NCBI GenBank assembly: GCA_027075825.1
Contig: JALSZZ010000412.1
Coordinates: 1-6,783, forward strand
From: Mariprofundaceae bacterium
GTDB lineage: Bacteria > Pseudomonadota > Zetaproteobacteria > Mariprofundales > Mariprofundaceae
DNA: 6,783 nt
Reading direction: 5' to 3'
Below are positions 1 through 5,913 of this stretch, piece by piece. Numbering within the stretch: position 1 is the first letter of the stretch; each line of letters opens with the position of its first letter. The notes beneath the pieces are model-generated. The model searched no databases, was not told the origin of the DNA, and saw only the letters and a list, made by a program, of their open reading frames with translations. The translations under genes were made by a program, and so were the position numbers.

Positions 1-1
1 C

Positions 2-754
2 CCTGGTCATGCTGATTTTACCTATTTCCACAAATATGGCATCCGTGATTATCGTGGTGGTGGGCGTGCTTCGGCCAGGGAAACAGCGATGCGCGTTGCC
101 GCCGGTGCGATTGCCCGTAAAATGCTGGCCGCGCAAGGACTTGAGGTGTATGGCTGGGTTGAACAAATCGGCAGTGTGCGTACTGATCCGGCGCGCTTTG
201 ATCGCGATGAAATCAATCGCAATGCTTTTTTCTGCCCTGATGCCGAGGCTGCTGAAGCCATGGCTGAACTGATGGACGATATTCGTCGTCAGGGGGACTC
301 CATTGGCGCAGCGGTGCGTGTACGGGCCAGCGGTGTGCCTGTTGGCCTGGGCGAACCTGTGTTTGACCGGCTGGATGCTGATCTGGCCAGGGCGATGATG
401 AGTATTCCGGCGGTGAAGGCGGTGGAAGTAGGCGATGGCTTTGCCTGTGTTGAAGCCAGAGGATCGGCGTTTGGCGATCCGATTCGCCGCACGGGTTTTG
501 TCAGCAATCATGCTGGCGGTGTGTTAGGTGGCATTAGCAATGGCTGTGATCTGGAGGTGCGGATGGCGCTTAAACCCACATCATCCATTACCAGACCGCG
601 TCCGAGCGTGGATATTCATGGCCAGGAAGTCGATGTTATTACCAAGGGAAGGCACGACCCATGCGTTGGTATTCGTGCCGTGCCGATCGCTGAAGCGATG
701 ATGCTGCTGGTGATCGCCGATCATTACCTGCGTCAGCGCAACAGCAAAATCTGA
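2..754 (+). CDS. aroC: Chorismate synthase, C-terminal part (5' end outside window)
   Basis: Chorismate synthase catalyses the last shared step of aromatic amino acid synthesis: loss of phosphate from 5-enolpyruvylshikimate-3-phosphate to give chorismate, using reduced FMN, in the cytoplasm. The frame is open from base 2, and about 250 residues are visible of a family that is usually about 360 long, so roughly the first third is missing. The fragment opens with [20 protein letters not shown], and the following [18 protein letters not shown] matches the family's second signature. [18 protein letters not shown] stretch follows at about bases 490-545. The third signature, [18 protein letters not shown], lies near bases 645-700. 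The internal ATG at 89 is Met30 of the visible part, not the start. The stop is TGA 752-754, and ppiD begins 22 nt later with no terminator between, so co-transcription is likely. The identification is very secure. Confidence 0.97.
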   Translation, partial: PGHADFTYFHKYGIRDYRGGGRASARETAMRVAAGAIARKMLAAQGLEVYGWVEQIGSVRTDPARFDRDEINRNAFFCPDAEAAEAMAELMDDIRRQGDSIGAAVRVRASGVPVGLGEPVFDRLDADLARAMMSIPAVKAVEVGDGFACVEARGSAFGDPIRRTGFVSNHAGGVLGGISNGCDLEVRMALKPTSSITRPRPSVDIHGQEVDVITKGRHDPCVGIRAVPIAEAMMLLVIADHYLRQRNSKI

Positions 755-763
755 GTTTTGAAA

Positions 764-770
764 GCAGAGG
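764..770 (+). promoter_or_regulatory. Ribosome binding site of ppiD
   Basis: The sequence GCAGAGG lies 6 nt before the ATG at 777. It is a reasonable purine-rich Shine-Dalgarno match and supports that start. Confidence 0.6.
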
Positions 771-776
771 ATCAAT

Positions 777-2684
777 ATGCTTGAAAGCATGCGTAATCAG
801 GCGCAATCATGGATTGCCAAAGTGATTTTGGGGGGCATTGCCCTGTCATTCGGCCTGTGGGGCATTGGTGATTATTTTATGGGAAGCCGGGTCGAGGCGG
901 TAGCCGAAGTTGATGGCAAGCCTGTGACTGATGTTGAGTTCCGTCAGGCTTTTGAACGTCAGGTCAATGGCTACCGGGCGATGATGGGGCGTAATCTGAG
1001 CAAGGAAATGATTGCTCAGCTTGGCCTTAAGGATGATACCCTGCAAACCCTGATTAACCGCCGTTTGCTGGCGGAGGAAGCCGTCAAACTCGGCCTGGTG
1101 ACTCCGGAGGCGGTGCTGGTCAGTTCCGTGCAGGCTGATCCTTCCTTTCAGTCAGCCGGGCAGTTTAATCCACAAACCTATCGTATCGTTACCCGCAATA
1201 TGGGCTTTCGCAGTACCCGTGATTATGAGAGCGAAATGCGTCTGAATCTGATGGTCGATGCCTTGCAAAAGGCGATTTCCGGTTCCGCCCGGGTCAGCGA
1301 TGAAGAATTGCGCGCCCGTTTTGATGAGCAATACGAACAACGTGTGATCGCGGCTGTGCTGATTGATCCGGCTTCGTTCAGGGATGTGCAGATCAGTGAC
1401 GAGGAAGCGCGGCAGTGGTACGGGGATCATAAAGATGCCTATCGCTCTCCCGAGCGTGTGCAGGCCAGCCTGGTGCTGATTGATCCGAAAGAGCTTAAAG
1501 ACAATATCGAAATTTCCGAAACTGCCGTGCAACAGGCTTACGAAGCCAAAAAAGCCGAATTTGCCACACCGGAAGAACGTCATGCCCGGCAAATTGTTGT
1601 CCGCGTTGGCAGTCTGGGGGAAGAAGCTGACTGGAACAAGGCAGAGAAGAAAATCCGCGCTGCTGAGCAGCGTCTGAACAAGGGTGAAGATTTTGCTGCT
1701 GTTGCCGCAGATGTTTCCGATGATATTTCAGCCAGCGATGGTGGTGATCTTGGTTTTGTAGCTGCCGGCATGTTGCCACCGGCAGCCGATACAGCGCTGT
1801 TTGCCATGAAAGAAGGCGAAACCAGCAAGGTGATCAAAGGCGAAAATGCCTGGTATATCCTGAAACTGGAAGCCATCAAGCCAGCCGGACAACGTCCGTT
1901 GGCCGAGGTTCACGATGAATTGCTGGAGCAACTCAGGCTGGAAAAAGCACGCGATGAAGCGTGGAATCTTTCTCAGGATCTGGATGATGCTCTGGGTCGT
2001 GAAGATTCCCTGCAAGCGGCGGCACAGGCTGTTGACCTGAAGCTGGTGACGCTTGAGCCACTCAGCCGCGATGAGGCGCTGGCTGATCCGCTGCTTGGCA
2101 GCAGTGAGAAACTGCGCAAATTATTGTTCCGCACGCAGCCAGGTGACGTGATTCATATTGAAGAACTGGATGACGGACGCTTTGTTGCGCTTGAGGTCAG
2201 CCGTCGGATTGCGCCAGAGGTACGGGAATACAGTGAGGTTGTGGCCAGCGTTTATGATGATGCACGGGCTGACAAGGCCAGCCGCAAGGCACATGAACTG
2301 GCGGCAAAACTGTTGCAACAGCATGATGCCACGCCAGATGAACTGGCACAGCAGGCAGGGCAGGGCAAGTTCATTTCCAAACCGGTTCGTCGCAATGGTC
2401 AGGGGGATGATGCCATCTGGCTGACTCCTGATGTGGTGAGCGCAGCCTTTGCAGGGGAGAAAGGCCATTGGTTGCCAACGGCAGTGGATACTTCACGCGG
2501 TGTGGCGCTGGTCTATGTTGAAGATGTTATCCCTGCTTCGGATGAAGAATTTGCGAAGCAAAAAGATAACTTGCGTCAGCAGGAACTGCGCAATAAAGGC
2601 GCTGTTCGCTTTGCCCGCTGGCTGGCTACCATGCGTGATGAACACGATATTGAAGTGCATCAGGCGGTGCTCGACCGGATTTAA
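777..2684 (+). CDS. ppiD: PpiD-type membrane-anchored periplasmic chaperone (SurA-N / parvulin-like domains)
   Basis: PpiD is tethered in the inner membrane, faces the periplasm and helps newly exported proteins fold near the Sec translocon. At 635 residues it is close to the E. coli protein (623). Residues 1-12 are a short cytoplasmic tail and about 13-35 form one membrane anchor (AKVILGGIALSFGLWGIGDY). A SurA-N-like helical chaperone region follows (about 40-180, including the typical VAEVDGKPVTDVEF), and a parvulin-like domain spans about 264-369 with the landmark DGGDLGFV at 321-328. By eye, the two histidines of active parvulins are replaced: HILV-type strand 1 reads RQIVV (Gln272) and the last strand reads WYILKL (Tyr360). 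This suggests a chaperone without isomerase activity, as reported for E. coli PpiD. The C-terminal 265 residues hold two further segments resembling the parvulin tail. The gene lies 22 nt after aroC and 24 nt before the next gene. The main alternative name is SurA-N/peptidylprolyl isomerase family protein. Confidence 0.9.
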   Translation: MLESMRNQAQSWIAKVILGGIALSFGLWGIGDYFMGSRVEAVAEVDGKPVTDVEFRQAFERQVNGYRAMMGRNLSKEMIAQLGLKDDTLQTLINRRLLAEEAVKLGLVTPEAVLVSSVQADPSFQSAGQFNPQTYRIVTRNMGFRSTRDYESEMRLNLMVDALQKAISGSARVSDEELRARFDEQYEQRVIAAVLIDPASFRDVQISDEEARQWYGDHKDAYRSPERVQASLVLIDPKELKDNIEISETAVQQAYEAKKAEFATPEERHARQIVVRVGSLGEEADWNKAEKKIRAAEQRLNKGEDFAAVAADVSDDISASDGGDLGFVAAGMLPPAADTALFAMKEGETSKVIKGENAWYILKLEAIKPAGQRPLAEVHDELLEQLRLEKARDEAWNLSQDLDDALGREDSLQAAAQAVDLKLVTLEPLSRDEALADPLLGSSEKLRKLLFRTQPGDVIHIEELDDGRFVALEVSRRIAPEVREYSEVVASVYDDARADKASRKAHELAAKLLQQHDATPDELAQQAGQGKFISKPVRRNGQGDDAIWLTPDVVSAAFAGEKGHWLPTAVDTSRGVALVYVEDVIPASDEEFAKQKDNLRQQELRNKGAVRFARWLATMRDEHDIEVHQAVLDRI

Positions 2685-2708
2685 GACAGCTATTGACGGC
2701 AGCAACTG

Positions 2709-3176
2709 ATGAGCAGAGAGCACGGCGGCAATCATTATCCCCGGGATCTTTACCTGTGGTTGAGTATTGTGCTGTATGTGCCTGTGCTGACGTTGCCATT
2801 GCGTCTGACGTTTACTGATGCCACACCGGCATTTGGCGTGGATATTGAGGCGCACTGGCTGTTGTTGGGTGCCTGCCTGCTATTGGCCGCTATCGTCGCC
2901 GATGCGGTGATTGACGTGGCGGTGCAGCGGGATTCTTTGCCATCGTTGCTGCTGGCAGGGGGATGGATTTTTGCGGCATCATTACTGATTCCCTGGCTGA
3001 TTTCCCATCCCTCGCATGGCTGGCTGCTGGGCATGCTGTTTATGCTGCATAGCTGGCAATCCGGCTGGATGATTGTTCGGGATCAGGATCGCTGGTGGCA
3101 CTGGACTGGCTGTCTGCGCGATAACATTGCCGCTCTCACCGTTTTTTGCTGGTTACGTTACTGGCCAGCTTACTGA
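2709..3176 (+). CDS. Uncharacterised polytopic inner-membrane protein, coupled to lptG
   Basis: I do not recognise this 155-residue protein. It has a short polar N-terminus (MSREHGGNHYPRD), then four clear hydrophobic segments at about 15-33, 49-68, 79-98 and 103-123, and a possible fifth at about 138-152. Tryptophan is frequent, mostly near segment ends, for example RDQDRWWHWTG at 124-134. There is no signal peptidase site, cofactor motif or catalytic signature that I can see. The ATG at 2709 has only a poor Shine-Dalgarno sequence and lies 24 nt after ppiD, which suggests reading through from the upstream gene. Its TGA stop (3174-3176) shares a base with the ATG of lptG. The frame is real because it fills the space between two solid genes with matching spacing and a consistent membrane-protein composition. 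It is too short to be LptF (about 360 residues). A link to LPS export or envelope assembly is inferred only from its position. Confidence 0.75.
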   Translation: MSREHGGNHYPRDLYLWLSIVLYVPVLTLPLRLTFTDATPAFGVDIEAHWLLLGACLLLAAIVADAVIDVAVQRDSLPSLLLAGGWIFAASLLIPWLISHPSHGWLLGMLFMLHSWQSGWMIVRDQDRWWHWTGCLRDNIAALTVFCWLRYWPAY

Positions 3177-3178
3177 TG
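3174..3178 (+). promoter_or_regulatory. Stop/start overlap TGATG (translational coupling to lptG)
   Basis: The TGA stop of the unknown membrane gene and the ATG of lptG share the A at 3176. No good Shine-Dalgarno sequence precedes the ATG, so lptG translation probably depends on ribosomes finishing the upstream gene. Confidence 0.6.
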
Positions 3179-4237
3179 CAGATCCTGTTCCGCTGGCTGT
3201 TTTGGCATGGCCTGTTGCGGCTGGCCGGCACGGCTGTTATCGTCATGGGTATTTTCCTCATTGTCGAGTTGTTTGATAAATCCCGCCTGCTGGGCCATGG
3301 TATGAATGCCAGCCTGCTGGCGGAATACCTGTTGCTGAAAACGCCGATGATGCTGGCTGAACTGATGCCGGTGATTGCCCTGCTTGGCAGCAGCATGTTG
3401 TTGCTGGAACTTTCCATGCATCATGAGATTGTCGCCATGCGTGCAGCCGGTCTGGGCCTTGGCTGTATTTTACCACCCTTGCTGACGCTGGCCATGCTGG
3501 CCGGTGCGCTGGAATTTGCCTTGCAGGAATGGGTGACACCGACGACCAACCAGCGACTTGATGTGATGGAGCGCGTTTATGTGCATCACAAGGCAGCACG
3601 GGAACACGGTGTTCAATGGTTGCGCGATGGCTCGCGTATGTTTCGCCTGACACCACTGGATCAACGGTATTTTTCGGTCATGATGCTGGAAACGGATGCC
3701 AGAGGCCGCTGGTTGCAGCGCATGGATGCCAAACGGGCGCATTATGCGCATGGCTACTGGCAGTTGCAGGATGTCGATATCAGTCAGCCGGACGAGAAGG
3801 AAGGCATGATCCTGCATCACAAGGCCAGCGTGCGCCTGCCATCATCTGCCAGCCCCGATGCTGCTGAACCCCCACGCGCCAGTCATATGCAATTCTTCGA
3901 ACTGGCGGACTATGTTCGCCTGCTGGCCGCTTCAGGCATGAAAAACAGCGGTTATGTCTATGCGCTGCATCGCAAACTGGCAGCCCCGCTGGGAGCGCTG
4001 ATCATGGTCTTGCTGGCTGCCGCGCTGTGTATGAATATGGGCGCACGACTGGCGGCGCGCTCCATGGGAATTGCCGCCACCATTGCCCTGGGCCTGTTGT
4101 TTTATGCGCTGGGCAATGTCATGGCCATGCTGGCAGGCAGCGAACGTCTGCCGCCTGCCTTTGCCGCCTGGATGCCATTGCTGTTTTTTGGCGGTCTGGC
4201 CGTGTTTTTGCTCATGCACCGCGAACAATTATCCTGA
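3176..4237 (+). CDS. lptG: LPS export ABC transporter permease LptG (YjgP/YjgQ family)
   Basis: LptG forms, with LptF and the ATPase LptB, the inner-membrane complex that extracts lipopolysaccharide and passes it to the LptC/LptA bridge. The 353 residues agree with E. coli LptG (360). Layout: an N-terminal membrane segment at about 12-31, a long hydrophobic region at 52-79, a third segment at 96-116, a periplasmic beta-rich domain at about 120-265, then three C-terminal segments at about 270-287, 297-320 and 328-347. Family landmarks are EIVAMRAAG (84-92) and EWVTP (118-122). YVRLLAASGMKNSGY (246-260) matches the equivalent E. coli LptG stretch (YVKYLKSSGQDAGRY) and favours LptG over LptF. 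I chose the ATG at 3176; a TTG at 3146 in the same frame would add 10 residues but overlap the upstream gene by 31 nt. No lptF lies next to it in this window; the neighbour upstream is an unknown membrane gene. Confidence 0.88.
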   Translation: MQILFRWLFWHGLLRLAGTAVIVMGIFLIVELFDKSRLLGHGMNASLLAEYLLLKTPMMLAELMPVIALLGSSMLLLELSMHHEIVAMRAAGLGLGCILPPLLTLAMLAGALEFALQEWVTPTTNQRLDVMERVYVHHKAAREHGVQWLRDGSRMFRLTPLDQRYFSVMMLETDARGRWLQRMDAKRAHYAHGYWQLQDVDISQPDEKEGMILHHKASVRLPSSASPDAAEPPRASHMQFFELADYVRLLAASGMKNSGYVYALHRKLAAPLGALIMVLLAAALCMNMGARLAARSMGIAATIALGLLFYALGNVMAMLAGSERLPPAFAAWMPLLFFGGLAVFLLMHREQLS

Positions 4238-4247
4238 ACGGATCACC

Positions 4248-4252
4248 GGGAG
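4248..4252 (+). promoter_or_regulatory. Ribosome binding site of yciB
   Basis: The sequence GGGAG lies 10 nt before the ATG at 4263. It supports this start over longer in-frame readings that run back into lptG. Confidence 0.55.
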
Positions 4253-4262
4253 TTCCCTTTAT

Positions 4263-4817
4263 ATGAAAATGCTGTTTGATTTTTTTCCTGTGGTGCTGTT
4301 TTTTATCAGCTATAAACTATGGGATATTTATATGGCTACGGCGGTGCTGATCGGCGCATCGTTGCTGCAAACCGGGTTGTGGTGGCTGAAATACCGCCGT
4401 TTTGAGAAAATGCATCTGGTGACGCTGGTGCTGGTGTGTATTTTTGGCGGTGCCACCTTGCTGCTGCAAAACGAAATGTTCATCAAATGGAAGCCGACGG
4501 TGATTAACTGGCTGTTTGCGGCGGCGTTTGCCGGAAGTCACTTCATTGGTCAGAAGGTATTGATCAAGCGCATGATGGCTGATCATATTCATCTGCCTGA
4601 GGCGGTCTGGCTGAAGCTTAATCTTGCCTGGACGGGGTTCTTTTTGCTCATGGGCGCGCTGAACCTGATTGTGGTCTATCAGTTTGATACTGATACCTGG
4701 GTCAATTTCAAAATGTTCGGCATGCTTGGGCTGACCTTTGTTTTTGTGGTCATCCAGAGTATTGCCATTTCCCGCTATATCAGCGATGAACCACCCGGGC
4801 AGGATGAGCAATCATGA
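4263..4817 (+). CDS. yciB: Inner-membrane septation/envelope protein YciB (IspZ family)
   Basis: YciB is a small inner-membrane protein. Homologues are needed for normal septation in Shigella (IspZ) and contribute to envelope integrity in E. coli; no enzymatic reaction is established. The 184 residues compare with 179 in E. coli. The sequence follows the E. coli protein along its length: MKMLFDFFPVVLFFISYKLW at the start, YRRFEKM (44-50), FGGATL (61-66), FIKWKPTVI (73-81), LKLNLAW (117-123) and WVNFKMFG (146-153). About five membrane segments are visible, near 4-16/22-42, 52-69, 79-97, 120-140 and 150-170. The tail is polar and acidic (SDEPPGQDEQS). The frame extends upstream of 4263 inside lptG, but the ATG at 4263 has a Shine-Dalgarno sequence and matches the family start. 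The gene lies 25 nt after lptG and its stop overlaps rlmN by 4 nt. Confidence 0.93.
   Translation: MKMLFDFFPVVLFFISYKLWDIYMATAVLIGASLLQTGLWWLKYRRFEKMHLVTLVLVCIFGGATLLLQNEMFIKWKPTVINWLFAAAFAGSHFIGQKVLIKRMMADHIHLPEAVWLKLNLAWTGFFLLMGALNLIVVYQFDTDTWVNFKMFGMLGLTFVFVVIQSIAISRYISDEPPGQDEQS
4801..4804 (+). promoter_or_regulatory. Ribosome binding site of rlmN
   Basis: The sequence AGGA lies 9 nt before the ATG at 4814, inside the last codons of yciB. It supports the start that gives the ATGA overlap at 4814-4817. Confidence 0.5.
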
Positions 4818-5860
4818 ATACTGATCTGGCGCTCATCGGCCTTGATGAACTGAGTTCTCTGGTCAGCGCCATGGGCTTTCCCGGCTGGCGCGCCAGACAG
4901 GTGCTGGACTGGCGCAACCGTGGCGTACTCGATCCTGCGGCGATGAACAATATACCGATGAAGCTGCGTCAGGCCCTGCAACAGCACTGGCCGGAGCCAG
5001 TGATACAGCTTCGTCAACGTCAGTGCTCCGAGGATGGAACACGCAAATACCTGTTTTCCCTGCGCGGCGGCGGGCAGGTGGAAACCGTTATGATTCCCGA
5101 GGAAAAACGCATCACCATCTGCCTGTCGTCGCAGGTTGGCTGTGTGCTTGATTGCCCGTTTTGCAATACCGGCCTGCAGGCGTTTGAGAAGAATCTCGAA
5201 GCGGCAGCCATTGTGGCGCAGGTGTGGATGGTGCAACAGGATATATTGCAGCAGCCTGTTGGCCAGTCCCGCGCAACCAGACCCACGCATCTGGTCTATA
5301 TGGGCATGGGAGAGCCGATGGCCAATGAAGCGGGGCTGCATGGCAGTCTGCGCTTTTTTCTGGCAGAAGATGGCATGGGTTTATCGCGTCGCCGCATCAC
5401 TGTTTCTACTTCGGGGCTGATTCCGCAAATCGAACGGCTGGGCGCGGCCTGGCCTGTCAATCTGGCCATTTCGCTGCACAGTGCGGATAATGAATTGCGT
5501 AACACCCTGGTGCCGATCAACCGAAAATATCCGTTGCCTGCCCTGCGTCAGGCGCTGGATGCCTGGCCTTTGCCAGCGCAGCGTCATATGACGCTTGAAT
5601 ATGTGATGCTGGCTGGCGTGAATGATCGACCTGAAGATGCCGAACGACTGATTGCCTTTGTCAACAAAGGACGCGAACGGGTCAATCTGATTCGCTTTAA
5701 TCCCCATCCGGGGGCTGGCTATCAGGGCAGTTCCCGGCAACATATGGATGCTTTTGCCAGGCAACTCGTCAAAGCCGGTGTCCGTGCCACCATTCGCCGT
5801 TCACGCGGTGATGATATTATGGCCGCCTGCGGTCAGCTTCGCGCTGCCTCCGGGCAGTAG
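4814..5860 (+). CDS. rlmN: Dual-specificity RNA methyltransferase RlmN (radical SAM)
   Basis: RlmN methylates C2 of adenine at position 2503 of 23S rRNA and position 37 of certain tRNAs, using radical S-adenosylmethionine chemistry in the cytoplasm; this tunes translational fidelity. The protein has 348 residues, slightly shorter than E. coli RlmN (384). The 4Fe-4S cluster motif C-x3-C-x2-C is at Cys110, Cys114 and Cys117 (CVLDCPFCNTG). The two cysteines used in catalysis appear as Cys103 (CLSSQVGC, seven residues before the cluster) and Cys339 (RGDDIMAACGQL). The SAM-contacting GMGEPMAN motif is at 164-171, ISLHSAD at 219-225, and LEYVMLAGVND at 261-271. All key residues are present, so the enzyme should be active. 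Cfr, the C8 methyltransferase relative, is unlikely given the close RlmN match and housekeeping context. The ATG overlaps the yciB stop as ATGA, which implies coupled translation. Confidence 0.97.
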   Translation: MNTDLALIGLDELSSLVSAMGFPGWRARQVLDWRNRGVLDPAAMNNIPMKLRQALQQHWPEPVIQLRQRQCSEDGTRKYLFSLRGGGQVETVMIPEEKRITICLSSQVGCVLDCPFCNTGLQAFEKNLEAAAIVAQVWMVQQDILQQPVGQSRATRPTHLVYMGMGEPMANEAGLHGSLRFFLAEDGMGLSRRRITVSTSGLIPQIERLGAAWPVNLAISLHSADNELRNTLVPINRKYPLPALRQALDAWPLPAQRHMTLEYVMLAGVNDRPEDAERLIAFVNKGRERVNLIRFNPHPGAGYQGSSRQHMDAFARQLVKAGVRATIRRSRGDDIMAACGQLRAASGQ

Positions 5861-5913
5861 CGCCAGGCACCGGGTTTTCGATAACATCAATACAGGTCAG
5901 GGTTTTTGGCAGT
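5861..5913 (+). other. Gap between rlmN and monooxygenase gene
   Basis: This 53-nt gap is the longest in the window. I see no hairpin followed by a T-run and no convincing promoter hexamers. A weak Shine-Dalgarno candidate, CAGGG at 5898-5902, lies 11 nt before the ATG at 5914. Whether the monooxygenase shares a transcript with rlmN cannot be decided from the sequence. Confidence 0.4.

Noticed and set aside
1152..1592. A 146-codon open frame on the - strand opposite ppiD.
   Set aside because: It is fully covered by the ppiD frame, shows no protein family features and has no supporting ribosome site that I can see.
1761..1786. A perfect 8-bp inverted repeat (GCTGCCGG / CCGGCAGC) with a 10-nt loop inside ppiD.
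   Set aside because: It encodes a plain Ala/Gly/Pro-rich stretch of the parvulin domain, has no T-run and lies mid-gene. Such pairs are expected by chance in GC-rich coding sequence.
4132..4159. GGCAGG/GGCAG and CTGCC/CCTGCC arms forming a possible hairpin near the end of lptG.
   Set aside because: It lies within conserved coding sequence about 80 nt before the stop and has no T-run, so it is not a terminator.
4071..4262. An in-frame upstream extension of yciB into lptG.
   Set aside because: The extra residues are Cys/Trp-rich and unlike the family. The ATG at 4263 has a ribosome site and matches the start of known YciB proteins.
4775..5341. A 188-codon open frame on the - strand opposite rlmN.
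   Set aside because: It lies antisense to a fully conserved gene, has no recognisable domain and has a composition typical of a reverse-strand shadow.
5861..5913. A possible terminator or promoter between rlmN and the monooxygenase gene.
   Set aside because: There is no stable hairpin with a T-run, and hexamer-like AT-rich stretches are too weak to call.
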